Source: G963668605 sp963793625
Lineage (GTDB): Bacteria > Acidobacteriota > Terriglobia > Bryobacterales > Bryobacteraceae
Assembly (NCBI GenBank): GCA_963793625.1
Contig: CAWCAT010000022.1
Span: forward strand, 233,328-297,327
Direction: 5' to 3'
Length of the DNA stretch: 64,000 bases
The notes below the pieces were generated by a model. It was given only the letters and a program-made list of their open reading frames with translations. It had not been told where the DNA came from and made no database searches. The translations under genes were made by a program, and so were the position numbers. Below, one piece after another: positions 17,683 to 28,812 of the stretch (the first letter of the stretch is position 1; the number at the start of each line of letters is the position of its first letter).

Positions 17683-19100
17683 TTGGACCGGCGCAATTTT
17701 CTCAGATTCGCGGCCGTGTCGCCGGCTTTACTGTTTGCAAAGGAACGTACTGTATCTGATATCAGCGGGTCTGCATGCGGCCATCAAGGCGGCTCTTCCT
17801 GGCGAAACGATCGTCATGAAAAATGGCGTCTGGCCAGACGCCAAATTGTTTTTGATGCCGAGGGCACGGCGGACCAGCCGATCACACTGCGCGCCGAAAC
17901 CCCGGGTAAAGTCATCCTCACGCGGCAAAGCTCGTTGCATGTGGGTGGCAAGCACCTGATCGTCGATGGATTAAATTTTCGCGACGGGGTGGAAGCCGCG
18001 GAAATCATCGAATTCCGTTCCCGCCCCGGCCAGTTCGCCAGCTTTTGCAGGGTGACCAATTGCGCCGTCCACAATTTCGAAGCCGGCGAAACCGAACGCA
18101 ATACACACTGGATTTCGCTCTACGGCACAGACAACGTACTGGACCATTGCTACATTGCGGGAAAGAAAAGCGGAGGCACAACCGTCGTGGTGTGGCTGCA
18201 AAAATCCGGCCCGACCGAATGCCCACGTGATCGAACGAAACTACTTCGGAAAGCGCCCGCGCCTCGGCAGGAACGGGGGCGAGACGATCCGCGTGGGCGA
18301 CAGTTCCACGTCGATGCTCTCTCGAAAACGCTCGTCGAAAACAACTACTTCGAAGAGTGCAATGGTGAAGGTGAGATCATCTCCAACAAGTCGTGCGACA
18401 ACGTCTATCGTGCGAATACCTTTCAGCGTTGCGAGGGCGCGCTTACGCTGCGGCATGGCAATCGCTGCCTGGTCGAAGGAAATTTCTTTCTGGGCCTCGA
18501 CGCGCCAAATACCGGCGGCGTCCGCATCATCGGCGAGGATCATCGAGTGATCAATAACTATTTCGCCGGGCTGACAGGGAAGGGCGCCCGCGCAGCACTT
18601 TCAATCATGGATGGCATTCCGGATTCGCCCTTGTCGGGTACTTCCAGCGTGAAGCGCGCACTGATCGCATTCAACACTTTTGTGAACTGCACCGAAACAA
18701 TCGTGCTCGGCGTGCCGGGAAAGGAGACAAGCTTGCCGCCGCAGGCCTGTGTGTTCGCGAACAACGTGGCGATTGCGAAAAGAGGACCCATCGTAAAGAT
18801 AGTCGATGCTGCTGCGGAAGCGGACTGGCGAGGCAATTTCTTCTTCGGCGCGGATGCCGGAATCAGCAGTGAAGCTGATGGATCCGGGCTTGAGCAAAGC
18901 GGCGGACGGCCTATGGAGGCCACATCGCCGGCAGCGCTGTATCGGCGCAGCAGTATCCGGCTTCGAGGCGATCGACAAAGACATCGACGGTCAGCCGCGT
19001 CCCGCAAAGAAAGACGCAGGCTGCGATCAACTCTCGGCTGCGCCTGTGCTCAGCAAGCCGTCGGTCCGCACGACACTGGACCCGACTGGCATGCGATTGA
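17683..19100 (+). pseudogene. Polysaccharide lyase family 6-like (alginate lyase/chondroitinase B), multiple frameshifts
   Basis: The protein begins MDRRNFLRFAAVSPALLFAK (TTG start, Tat-like signal). PL6 features appear in pieces of three frames: LHAAIKAALPGETIVMKNGV, KHLIVDGLNFRDGVEA, NTHWISLYGTDNVLDHCYI, LVENNYFEECNGEGEIISNK, NTGGVRIIGEDHRVINNYFA and a C-terminal ending DTGPDW. Frame changes occur near 17750, 17840, 18200, 18310, 18890 and 19050. The stop is uncertain; TGA at 19098 fits best, while the uninterrupted frame runs on to 19542 across the antisense efflux gene. The conserved pieces argue for sequence error. An intact enzyme would degrade uronic acid polymers in the periplasm. Confidence 0.7.
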
Positions 19101-19108
19101 TTCATTTT

Positions 19109-19133
19109 GTCATCGGGTCATTGAGTCAATGAC
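19109..19133. repeat. Three consecutive 8-bp repeats (GTCATCGG/GTCATTGA/GTCAATGA)
   Basis: Three octamers run without gaps and end with C; the last two form the palindrome TCATTGAGTCAATGA at 19118-19132. They lie where the lyase and the efflux adaptor gene converge. A similar octamer run lies at 5759-5783. Confidence 0.35.
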
Positions 19134-20228
19134 AATGGCGCGATGGCCAGATGTCACAATTTCAGATAATTTCGCGCCGTCGCGAAACTCGTCGGTGCCG
19201 CGCTTCACGATCTGGTCGCCCGCATTCAGCGCACCCAGCACTTCCATCAGATCGCCGGACGCGCCAACCTTGCTGACGTTCACCCATTCGGCGCGGCCAT
19301 CGCGCACCCGAATTACAAACGTGCGTTCAGTGGTCGTAACCACGGCCGTGGGCGGCACCAGGATCGAGGCACGCGGTTTGCGCACGGGCCACTGCACTTC
19401 GGGATACATGCCCGGCGCAAGTTTGCCGCTACCATTCGGCACATCGAGTTCGATCGGCATGGTGCGCGTCTTGGGATCGACGGTTCTGCTGAAGCGCGCG
19501 ATCGTGCCGCTGAAGCCTCGCCCGGATACGCCGGTACAGTAAAAGGCACATGCGCCCCGCGCACGATACCGGACACATCGCTTTCCGGCAAGAGCCACCA
19601 CCAGGCGCAAAGTGGATAGCTGCTTGAGTTCGAGCAGCGGCCCCGTGGCAGGACTCGCCAATGCGCCCGGATGCACCAACCGTTCCGTGATCACGCCATC
19701 GAACGGCGCGGTGATCTGCAGATACGCGAGCAGTTCTTTAACCGCCGTCACAGATGCCTGCGCGGAGCGGATCGCACTTTCCTGCGCGACCACGGCCGCA
19801 CGTGCGGCTTCCACCGTGTTACCGGCAACGGTCACTTCGTTTCCCGCAATAGCGCCCGGTGTTTCGGCGGCTTTTTTCAGGTGCTCATAGGTGCTCTTGC
19901 GCAGAGACAAACTTCGCCTGTGCTTCGGCTTTCTGCGCCTCTGCTGTCGCAACTCTGGCCTCCGCCGCCGCGACCTGTGCTGTCATCTCAGGAGCGGAAA
20001 GCGTAACCAGGACATCGCCCTTCTTCACCGCACTGCCGCGATCGACGTTGACCTTCTCAACGAAGCCGCTGACGCGTGCGTGTAGCGCAACACTCTGGTA
20101 CGGCAAAACTCGCCGGGCAGGCGCAGCTTTCGCTCCAACTGCTTCGTAGTGACCGTGGCCACCTCAACAGTTTGCGCAGCGCCGACCGCCAGACAGGCGG
20201 CCATTGGAATCAGTCTAAACAGCCTCAT
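19110..20228 (-). pseudogene. RND efflux periplasmic adaptor (membrane fusion protein), frameshifted
   Basis: It starts at the ATG at 20228 with a signal peptide (MRLFRLIPMAACLAVGAAQT). The adaptor architecture is spread over three frames: first lipoyl half SVALHARVSGFVEKVNVDRG and VKKGDVLVTLSAPE, a coiled-coil hairpin rich in AEARVATAEAQKAEAQAKFV, the second lipoyl half ITAPFDGVITERLVHPGALA, a beta-barrel and the membrane-proximal domain (PPTAVVTTTERTFVIRVRDG). Breaks occur near 20105, 19900, 19590 and 19520. It is the last gene of a tolC-RND-adaptor operon and overlaps the RND gene by 14 bp. Function, if intact, is tripartite export. Confidence 0.75.
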
Positions 20229-23200
20229 AATATTTGCTTTGAGGATCATGGGGATCAAGTGACGGCGAGTGGGGTGTCCCGCGCCGTTGCAGCACTGCAT
20301 ACACAGACGGCAGAACGGTCAAGGTCGCGATAGTCGCCAGAGCAAGTCCGCCGATCACTGCGCGGCCCAGCGGAGCCGTCTGCTCCGCGCCTTCGCCAAT
20401 ACCAAGCGCAATCGGAATCATGCCGGCAATCATCGCCATCGCCGTCATTAGAATTGCGCGCAATCTGCCGCGCCCGCCAGCCAGCGCCGCTTCCACAGGA
20501 GTCGCGCCTTCGCGGCGGCTCATCTCGGCAAAAGTGACGAACAGAATGGCGTTCGCGACGGCAATGCCGATCGCCATGATCGCGCCCATGAAGGACTGCA
20601 CATTCAGCGTCGTGCCCGTCAGCAAGCAGCATCAACGACAACGCCGAGCAGCACCGCGGGCACGGTTGAGATCACCGCGATAGCCATGCGGAAGGACTGG
20701 AAGTTCGCCGCGAGCAGCAGAAAAATCACGACGATCGAAAGCAACAAGCCGACGCGCAGTCCCGAGGTCGTCTGTTCGAGTGCCGGGATCTGCCCGCGCA
20801 CCGCAACAGTCACGCCGCGCGGCGGTTCACCCACGCGCTTGATAGCGGCCGCGATCTCAGTCGCCACATCGCCCAGCGGCTTACCCTGCAGGTTTGCAGT
20901 CAGGCTCACCACGCGTTGCATGTTGTAGCGTTCCACCAGGCCGGGCGTAATTCCGTTCTTCACCTTGGCAACGTCGCCCAGCAACGGCCGCGGTTCGCCG
21001 TTCATCATCACTGGCAGATCCAGCACGTCCTGGCTCGAAGCCATTTTGTTCTGTGGGATCTCCACCTGAATCTGGAAGGCATTTCCGCTGACGGGATCGC
21101 GCCAGTAGTTCGGCTCGATGAAGCGGCTGGACGATGTCGCTGCCACCAGCGAACGCATCACGCTCGAGCGTTGTCAGGCCAAACTGACCGGCGCGTTCGC
21201 GATCGACAGTCACGTCGAGCGTTGGATAATCCAGTGGCTGCGCATACTGCAGATCGCGCAGGCTGGAAATCTTCGCCAGTTCCACGCGCAGCTTGTCCGG
21301 CGAACGCACGATTCGCCGGCAATGACGGACCCTGCACCGCCACCTCTACCGGCGTGGGCGAACCAAAGCTCATCACCTGCGCGATGATGTCGCCGGCTTC
21401 AAATGAAAACTGCACTTCCGGCAACTCGCGCGCGAGTTCCGCGCGCAACTTCTCTTTCAGCTTGTCGCCGTGTAAAGCGGCTTCGGGCTTCAGTCGCGAT
21501 CTTCATCACGGCTTCATGCGGACCGCTCGTGAACAGGTAAATCGTATTGATCGGATAAGCCGCCGGCTGCACGCCGATGAACGCGGTACTGATGATTACG
21601 TTCTCCGGACCGACAGTGCGCCGGATCACATCGAGCGCTTTCAGTTCGAGCAACTTCAGTGCGCTCGATACGCGTTCCCGTGGGTGCGCGCATGCGCAAC
21701 TGGAACTGGTTCGCATCGACCTGCGGAAAGATCTCCATGCCCAGGCGCGGCAACATCAACCAGAGCACTCCGATGCGTGACCACCAGATAAACAGGCACC
21801 AACGACCAGCGGACACGCAGCACGAATCTGCAGATAGCTCGAATAGATTCTCCGCAGCAGACCCTTTTCACTGCTTGGCGTGCCTTTGCGCATGATCCAG
21901 GTCGAGAGCACCGGAACAAGCGTGCTCGACAGCAGGTACGACGAGATCATCGCGAATCCGACTGCGAGCGAAAGCGGCACGAACAATTGACGTCCCACGC
22001 CCACCATGAAGAACGACGGCACAAACACGGACAGGATGCAGAGCATCGCCAGCAGGCGTGGCACCGCGGTCTTACGCGCGGCATCGAGTACGGCTTGCGC
22101 GCGGCTCATTCCTGACGCCATGTGAGTATGAATGTTTTCGATCTCGACTGTCGCTTCATCCACCAGTACGCCGACCGCCAGCGCCAGTCCGCCGAGCGTC
22201 ATGATATTGATCGTCTGTCCGCTCGCCCACAACATAACCACGGCAGACAGCAGGGCAAAAGGAATGGTCACGATCACCACGAAACCGCTGCGCCAGTCGC
22301 GCAGAAACAGCAGCACCATCAGCGCGGTGAGCATGGCGCCGAGCATGCCCTCGCCGATCAGCCCGCGAATCGAATTCGTCACGTACCCGGACTGGTCAAA
22401 CTCCAGACGGACATCGACATCCTCCGGAACCGCCTTCTTCATGGATGGCAGCGCGGCTTTGACGGCGTTGATGACGGCCAGCGTCGAGGCGTCGGCACGC
22501 TTGGTCACCTGCATATAAACCGTGCGCTTGCCATTGACCTGCGCATAGCCGGTGATGATGTCGGTGCCACTTTCGATGGTCGCGATATCACGCAGAAACA
22601 CGGCTGGCGTTACACCAGGACGCACCGGTGCGTCGAGCAGTTCAGATAGATTTCCGCCGACGACTGCGTTGCTCGTGGCGATGCGCGTCAGATCGCCGAT
22701 GCGCACATTTCCGGACGGGCAGCACAGTCGACGCCTTGTTCACCGCACCAATCGCCTCTTCTGGCGAGATACGATACGCGCGCATGCGTTCCGGATTCAG
22801 ACCGCACCACGATAGTGCGCTGGTTCCCGCCAAACGGAGGCGGCGCGGATACGCCTGGCAACGTGGCGAACAGCGGACGCACGCGGTTAAGCGCGATGTC
22901 CTGCATTTCGGCCGGCAGTCGCGTGGGCGACGAAAACACCAACTGGCCGACCGGCACGCTGCCTGCGTCATAGCGCGTGATGAATGGCGGAACAGCGCCG
23001 GGCGGCATGAACGCGCGTGCACGATTTACGTAGGCCACGACTTCCGCCATCGCCTGGTTCATCTCCGTGCCCGGATGAAACACCAGTTTCATCAGCGCCG
23101 CGCCTTGGATGTTCTTCGATTCGACGTGCTCGATGCCGGTGATATAGAGGAAGTGATACTCGTAGTAGTACGTCAGGAAGCCTTCCATTTGGGAAGGATC

Positions 23201-23362
23201 CATACCGCCATAAGGTTGCGCTACATAGATCGCCGGCGCGCCGAGGTTCGGGAAGATATCGACCGGCATCCGGCGCAACGCAAGAATCGAACACAGCGCG
23301 AGCGCCAGCACCGCCACCATGATGGTGATGGGCCGGCGCATTGCCGCAAGAACTAGCCACAT
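20215..23362 (-). pseudogene. RND efflux transporter permease (AcrB/CzcA type), many frameshifts
   Basis: The N-terminus MWLVLAAMRRPITIMVAVLA and VDIFPNLGAPAIYVAQPYGG is typical of RND permeases. Further signatures occur in order: GGNQRTIVVRSESG, a long uninterrupted 22706-21820 segment with LRDWRSGFVVIVTIPFALLS, GLALAVGVLVDEATVEIENI and LLSSTLVPVLSTWIM, then EIFPQVDANQFQLRMRAPTG, and a C-terminal AVANAILFVTFAEMSRREGA and PLGRAVIGGLALATIATLTV. About eight frame changes lie near 22790, 22710, 21810, 21690, 21490, 21310, 21170 and 20625. Intact, it would be about 1,040 residues with 12 helices. Between tolC and the adaptor gene. Confidence 0.8.
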
Positions 23363-23374
23363 AGTTTCGTATCC

Positions 23375-24753
23375 CTACTTCGCGGCACTCGCGAGAAATG
23401 GTTTCAGATCGCCTTGCGCGGCAGCGACGGCCAGCATGGACCGCCACACATTCAGTTTGGCCAGCGAGTCATCGACTTCCGCCTGCAACAGCAGACGCTG
23501 CGCTTCCGCGACTTCGACCAGCGTACCCAGGCCTGCTTTGTAACGCGCGCTGGCCTGCACCTCAGCGGACGCGCGGCTTCCAGTTGAATGGGTGTGTTTT
23601 CGGCAAGACGTCGTGCGCCATTCAGCATCGCTTTCGCCTTGTCAATACGTCCGGTAAGGTCCTGCAAAAGCTGGTCGTATCGTGCGGCTTCGCTGCGCTC
23701 GCGATGCATTTCGATTTCCTTGCGGGCACGCAGCGACGAAAAGTCCATCACGGAAAAAGTCACGTTCATGCCCAAAGCCCAGTTCTGATAATTCGGACCG
23801 AGGCCATTAGCGCCACCGAGCAAATACCCCGTGCGATCAAATCCGGTACCGCGCGCATACGTGGAACCCTGCACATTGAACTTTGGAAAATAGCTGCGCT
23901 CAAGCGCTTTTTCGCGCGCCTTGACTTCATTCACTGCGGCGCTCTGTTCGCGGGCAACCGGATGATCCGCCGGAGCTGCCGCCGCTGCGCTCGCATCCAC
24001 AGGCAGCGCCAGCAGAATGCCCGGCAGTATCGCGACTTCGGCAGGCGGCACTCCAAGCAGTTGGCTGAGCGCGGCGCGCGACACTTCGATGGCCTGCTCG
24101 GCCTGTATCAGTTGATTTTGAGCGACCGCGCTTTCGGCTCTGGCGCGGCTGGAATCGGCGCCCGGCCGCAATTCCGCTTTCACCACCGCATCGACAAGTT
24201 GCTGCATGACACGCGCGCGCTCGACGCCGGCCTGCGCGGCTTTGGCGGTCTGTTGCGCGGCCAGCAGCGTAAGGTACGCATCAGCAGCCGCGGTTTCCAC
24301 CTCGAACCTGGTCCGAACAACCGCGGCCTCTGCGCGCTGTTTGGAGGATTCGGCTGCTGCGACATTTGCCTTGCGAAGACCGAAATCAAAGGGTTCCCAG
24401 GAGACCAGAAGCCCGACGGCAGTGCCCCAACCACTGGAGAGACTATTTGTTCCGAGCGCCGGGCCAGAGATGGAGGGCAACACTGGCAGAGGTTGAGGCA
24501 ACAGCAGGCCGGACACGTTATTAAAGGTGGCCCGATTCAGCTGACCCAGTAGGTCGACACGCGGCAGATAGCCAGTTCGCGCCAGATTAATGCCGGCAGC
24601 GGCAGCGGAAACCTGCTCCAGCGATGCCCTTGTAGCCGGGTATTTCGCGACGGCGTTTTGAACAACCTGATCCAGGCTGAGCGGTCCCTGCGCAACCAGC
24701 GCCAGCGGCAATCCTAGAAGCAGTACCAAATTCTTCCATCTGCTGTATCTCAA
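23375..24753 (-). CDS. TolC-like outer membrane efflux protein, one frameshift
   Basis: About 455 residues in two frames joined near 23575. The signal peptide ends at LALVAQ; then follow two TolC-type repeats with long amphipathic helices (LSLDQVVQNAVAKYPATRAS, VETAAADAYLTLLAAQQTAK, ALSQLLGVPPAEVA). After the break the last helix reads ASARYKAGLGTLVEVAEAQR, a highly conserved TolC feature. It forms the outer-membrane duct for the RND pump encoded 12 bp downstream and is the first gene of that operon. A single missing base near the junction explains the break. Confidence 0.82.
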
Positions 24754-24921
24754 ATCGAAGCCCCAATCGTTATTGAGATTAGCATAAGCGCGCTAAAAGG
24801 GGGCACTGGAAGCATTCCGCCTGCCTCTAGGTGAAACTTAAACGGGTTCTACGGCATAAAGTCTAGCGTCAAAACATCACGTTCAGCCGTATTCTTCCTT
24901 TAGGGAAGCAGGACGTCACTT

Positions 24922-26034
24922 ATGGATCATCAGCAAACTCCAAAGCTTCAGCGGCACGGCAAAAGACAAACGCGGATTCGTTCTGGTACTGACCGCCGTA
25001 TCCGCCCTCGTCCTGGTTGGCATACTCGGCCTGGCGGTGGATGTCGGCCGGATGTACATCACCAAAAGCGAGGCACAAGCTTTCGCAGATTCAGCGGCAA
25101 TCGCCGCCGCACTCGAACTGGATGGAACAACCAGCCGGCATCACTGATGCCAAGAACGCGGTTGCCGCCAATGTGAACAAGTGGAACTTCAGCACTCAGG
25201 GGTTTACAGGGACCGTGACTGAGTATGCAACATCGCATGGCCGGGCCATGGCTGACCGCGCCAAATCCTGCGACCGTCTACCGTTTCGCCCGTGTCACCG
25301 CGACTGCGAACGTATAGCTGTTTTTCCTGCCGGCCGTCGTCGCGACAAATAGCACAAACGTGAGGGCGCGGGCTGTGGGAGCACAGGTTCCCAAAACAGA
25401 GTTCCGCGAAGCATCTGTTTCCTTTTTCGCCCTACGCGCACAACACTGCGCCACCGGATTTTGGCTTGGTCACGGGAAACAATTACACACTACGCTGGCC
25501 GGCTAATCCTAAACTTGGAAATGGCAGTAACATTTGTCCGGGCGACCAGACTTCTGGCACTGTTGCCATTGCCGAGGCGGCTGGAGGCTCAGAGCGTGGC
25601 TACATTGAGGACACCAGCGCCGTCGCTGATCCGCAGCACGATCGTTGATGATTATCAGTCCGTCACTCGCAGTCGTGGGTGACTTGGTGAACATGACCGG
25701 CGGCGCCAAGCAGAGCCAACTCGACAGTCTGCAAGACTCGGATTCTTCAGGATAGCGACTCATCGTCAACCTATGCATAGTATGTTGCCAGATGGGCACG
25801 GCAACGGCCGCCGAATCGTTGCAGTCCCGATCAACGACGGCGGCACTCCGGCGGGCAGCAACAACCGGATTGTCGGCATTGGCGCATTCTTCCTGAAGAC
25901 CGACTGGCGAGTACGGAAACGGCGGAGGCCAGGCCTGGTGCGCGGAATACATTGGGCCCTGGGTCCAGGGCAGCAAGAAAAACGGTGCAGGAGACGGGAT
26001 CCACGGAGCTTTCGTGGTAAGGCTGGCGGAATAG
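24922..26034 (+). pseudogene. TadG-like pilus-associated protein, multiple frameshifts
   Basis: After MDHQQTPKLQRHGK the frame slips one base, then gives the hydrophobic TadG signature RGFVLVLTAVSALVLVGILG, LAVDVGRMYITKSEAQAFAD and AAIAAALELDGT. Further pieces in other frames are AGITDAKNAVAANVNKWNFS, TAPNPATVYRFARVTATANV, GLVTGNNYTLRWPANPKLGN, RRIVAVPINDGGTPAGSNNR and a C-terminal GQAWCAEYIGPWVQGSKKNG ending at the TAG at 26032. At least seven one-base shifts are needed. The N-terminal helix and spacing match Flp-pilus TadG-related proteins of Acidobacteriota. Two TadE-like genes follow at once. Confidence 0.65.
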
Positions 26035-26047
26035 CCGGGTGCAGCCG

Positions 26048-26498
26048 ATGCAGAACCGAAAACACAATCGAGGCCGGCGAGGAAACGCGATGCTGGAGTT
26101 CGCTCTGGCATTTTCGTTTCTCTTCCCGCTATTTACCGGAACCTTCCAGTTCGGCTATGCCTTCTTCCTTTACAATCGGTTGCACAACGCCGTGCGGGCT
26201 GGAGCCCGCTATGCATCCCTGGAAACCTACTGCCTCTGGTACCAGCACTCCGCCTACTGATTTTTCCAGCGCGGTAAAGAACCTGGTCGTCTATGGTGAT
26301 ACCGCGGGCGGGACAAGTCCCGTCGTGACCGGCTTGACCACAGCAAACATCGAACTGACCGTGATCTATGCCGACGGAGTCCCCACGAATATGAAGGTCC
26401 GGCTGACCAATTACACGCTGGATGCGTTCTTTGGAATTTTCCGCCTGAATACTCCGGTCGCTGTGTTCAGCTACGTCGGACGCTACGCTCCCCCGTAA
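26048..26498 (+). CDS. TadE-like minor pseudopilin, one frameshift
   Basis: It starts MQNRKHNRGRRGNAMLEFAL; a GTG three codons earlier is also possible. The basic lead followed by the NAMLEFALAFSFLFPLF helix is the TadE-type signature, with the conserved Glu five residues into the motif. The frame shifts near 26230, and the rest continues as VKNLVVYGDTAGGTSPVVTG to VFSYVGRYAPP. The product is about 150 residues. TadE proteins are processed prepilin-like subunits that help Flp pilus assembly. It lies 13 bp after the TadG-like gene and 16 bp before a second TadE. Confidence 0.75.
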
Positions 26499-26514
26499 AA
26501 ACAGGACGAATACT

Positions 26515-26947
26515 GTGAACAGAATTAACTCCCAGAAAAAGCGAAAACAACGCGGAGCGGCAATGCTGGAGGGCGCACTGACGCTCACCACAGTGATCTT
26601 CATGCTCGTCGGCGTGCTCGACTTCGGCCAATTCCTGTATCTACATCAGGCCTTGACGGAGCGCGTGCGCGGCGTGGCCCGCACAGGTGCGATCGCCAAC
26701 TACAATGCCACATCGATTCAGAACCTGATCGCCTACGGCACAGCGAGCCCGGCCGACACTGAGGTTGCCGGGCTTGTTCGGACTGCGAACTTCCAACATC
26801 GCTGTCGTGTTCTCCGGCGTCAACACTAACGCCACGCGCTTAAATGTGACGATCTCGGGCCTGAGATATCCAGTCATTTCTCCGTTAATGGCTGGGAGCT
26901 ACACGAACCTGCCCATCAAGGTCACGGTTCCGATGGAGACTCCGTAA
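26515..26947 (+). CDS. TadE-like minor pseudopilin (second), one frameshift
   Basis: GTG start at 26515. The TadE-type segment is QRGAAMLEGALTLTTVIFML with the conserved Glu after AML, followed by FGQFLYLHQALTERVRGVAR. An extra base near 26765 breaks the frame; the tail is GLFGLRTSNIAVVFSGVNTN to LPIKVTVPMETP. The length is about 143 residues. It overlaps the end of lpxA on the opposite strand by about 25 bp. Together with the previous two genes it forms a small pilus-associated operon with no Tad ATPase, secretin or platform gene in the window. Confidence 0.75.
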
Positions 26948-27747
26948 GGGGCCCGCGCGCCTCCTTGCAGATCCCCCGCTTGCTGCTGCGAATGAATCGC
27001 ACCAGATGGAGCGTGTGCTCCGTGGGTATTTCCGTTTCAATCCGCAGCAGCGCGTCTTCGAGTTTCAGATTGGAGCGGTACAGCAGCTTGTATGCTAGCT
27101 TCAGCGCCGAGACATCGGCCAGCTTGAAACCCGCGCGCTTCAAACCCACGATGTTCAATCCCTTCGGCGTGACGTTGAAATCCGTGTAAAGGAAGAACGG
27201 CGGCACATCGCTATTCACGCGCGTGTTTCCGCCTATCATCGCCAGGCGCCCGATCTTGGAGAACTGGTGTACGACAACGCCCCCGGAGATGAACGCCTGG
27301 TCTTCCACCTCCGCATATCCGGCAACCAGCACACAGCTCGCGATCACGTTGTCGTTGCCTACCTTGCAGTCATGCGCCACGTGGCCGTTGGTCATGATGA
27401 AGTTGTTGTCCCCGAGCTGGGTCAGCGATTCCGGCTTCGTGCCGCGCGAAATGCTGTAGTGTTCACGAATTTTGTTGCCGTTGCCGATCCGCAAGTAACT
27501 GCGCTCGCCGGTAAAGACTCTTATCGAGCGGATCCGAACCAAGCACGGTGCAAGCGGAAATTTCATTGCGCTCCCCCATCGTGGTCCAGCGTTTCACATA
27601 GACATACGGTGCAAGGAAGCACCCGGCGCCGATCACAACATCCTGCTCAACGACGCAAAACTCTCCAATGGTCACCTGCGGACCGATGATCGCCTGTGGA
27701 TGAACGCGCGCAGTGGGGGCCACTACCGCGGAAGGATCAATGGGCAT
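26922..27747 (-). CDS. lpxA: Acyl-[ACP]-UDP-N-acetylglucosamine O-acyltransferase, one frameshift
   Basis: LpxA performs the first step of lipid A synthesis: acyl transfer from acyl-ACP to UDP-GlcNAc in the cytosol. Both halves show the hexapeptide left-handed beta helix. The first reads MPIDPSAVVAPTARVHPQAI to SACTVLGSDPLDK; the second begins FTGERSYLRIGNGNKIREHY and contains IMTNGHVAHDCKVGN, with the catalytic His in the GHVAHDC region, and GGVVVHQFSKIG, then a helical C-terminus. One base too many near 27517-27524 splits them. Total about 275 residues, close to the usual 260. The gene is normally essential in Gram-negatives, so this break is probably a sequence error. It is divergent from lpxD. 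Confidence 0.85.
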
Positions 27748-27786
27748 ACCCTTGTATGATACGGCAGCAACCAGCGGGAGGAACTT

Positions 27787-28803
27787 GTGCGCGTTAGAGA
27801 ACTGGCGGAATGGTTAGGCGCCACTTACGAAGGCGATGGCGAAAAACAGATGTTGGACGTGGCTCCCGTGGAAGCGGCAGGCTCGGACGACCTGTCGTTT
27901 GTAGGCGGCAAGAAAGGCGTGGAGCAGGCTCATAGCTCGGCTGCGGGATGCCTGATCGTACCCCTGGATTTTGTGAACACCGGGGGCCGCACGGTGATCC
28001 GAACCGATCAGCCACGTACGGCATTCGCACGCTGCGTAAGCCGCCTGAAGCCTCCGCGCAGGCCCGAGCCTGGCATTCATCCCAGCGCTGTAATTGGAGA
28101 CGATGTCGGACTGCCTGATGACGTCCACGTCGGCCCAAACGTGACCATTGGAGACGGCTCGCGCATCGGATCAGGTTGTGTGATCAATGCAGGGTGTGCG
28201 ATCGGACAGCGCGTCGCCTTGGGCGCTGGATGCCTGCTGCAGGCCAACGTGACGATCTATGACGACGTCGATGTGGGCGACCGTAGCGTGCTGCACTCGG
28301 GCTCTGTGATCGGCGCGGACGGCTTCGGTTTCGTGATGGTGGGCGGGCGCTACGAGAAGTTTCCGCAGGTTGGGCGCGTAGTCATTGGCAGCGACGTCGA
28401 GATCGGAGCAAACACCTGCGTGGATCGTGCGGCGCTCGGAGTGACCTGGATTGGCGACGGCGCGAAGCTCGACAACATGGTCCATGTGGGCCACAACTGT
28501 CGTATCGGCAACCATGTAGTGGTTGCGGCGCAGACAGGCTTCTCCGGCGGCGTTGTCGTCGAGGACTACGCTGTGGTCGGAGGACAGGTGGGCGTCGGAG
28601 ATAAGGCTCGTATCGAATCCGGCGCGGTCGTGGGATCGGGTTCCGGCATCCTCACATCGAAGGTCGTCCGCAAAGGTCAGGTGGTCTGGGGCACGCCGGC
28701 ACGTCCGCTGAGGGATCACCTGGAGCAGTTGGCCAACCTCGCCCGCCTGCCCGCGCTACGTGCGGAATTCGGCGAGTTGAAGCGGCGCATACAAAGCGCT
28801 TGA
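27787..28803 (+). CDS. lpxD: UDP-3-O-acylglucosamine N-acyltransferase
   Basis: 338 residues, GTG start after GGGAGGAACTT. LpxD adds the second acyl chain in lipid A synthesis. The N-terminal uridine-binding domain (1-95, VRELAEWLGATYEGDG, LSFVGGKKG) is followed by a hexapeptide beta helix (96-290) with the catalytic His in NMVHVGHNCRIGNHVVVAAQ, and GADGFGFVMVGGRYEKFPQV for acyl/ACP contact. A C-terminal helix (300-338) completes it. It is intact, in contrast to its divergent neighbour lpxA. The stop is 9 bp before the MobB-like gene, which probably shares its transcript. Confidence 0.96.
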   Translation: MRVRELAEWLGATYEGDGEKQMLDVAPVEAAGSDDLSFVGGKKGVEQAHSSAAGCLIVPLDFVNTGGRTVIRTDQPRTAFARCVSRLKPPRRPEPGIHPSAVIGDDVGLPDDVHVGPNVTIGDGSRIGSGCVINAGCAIGQRVALGAGCLLQANVTIYDDVDVGDRSVLHSGSVIGADGFGFVMVGGRYEKFPQVGRVVIGSDVEIGANTCVDRAALGVTWIGDGAKLDNMVHVGHNCRIGNHVVVAAQTGFSGGVVVEDYAVVGGQVGVGDKARIESGAVVGSGSGILTSKVVRKGQVVWGTPARPLRDHLEQLANLARLPALRAEFGELKRRIQSA

Positions 28804-28812
28804 GGAGCGCTG

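Noticed and set aside
17683..24753. Phase variation by slippage to explain the breaks
   Set aside because: Most breaks are not in long homopolymers or short tandem repeats.
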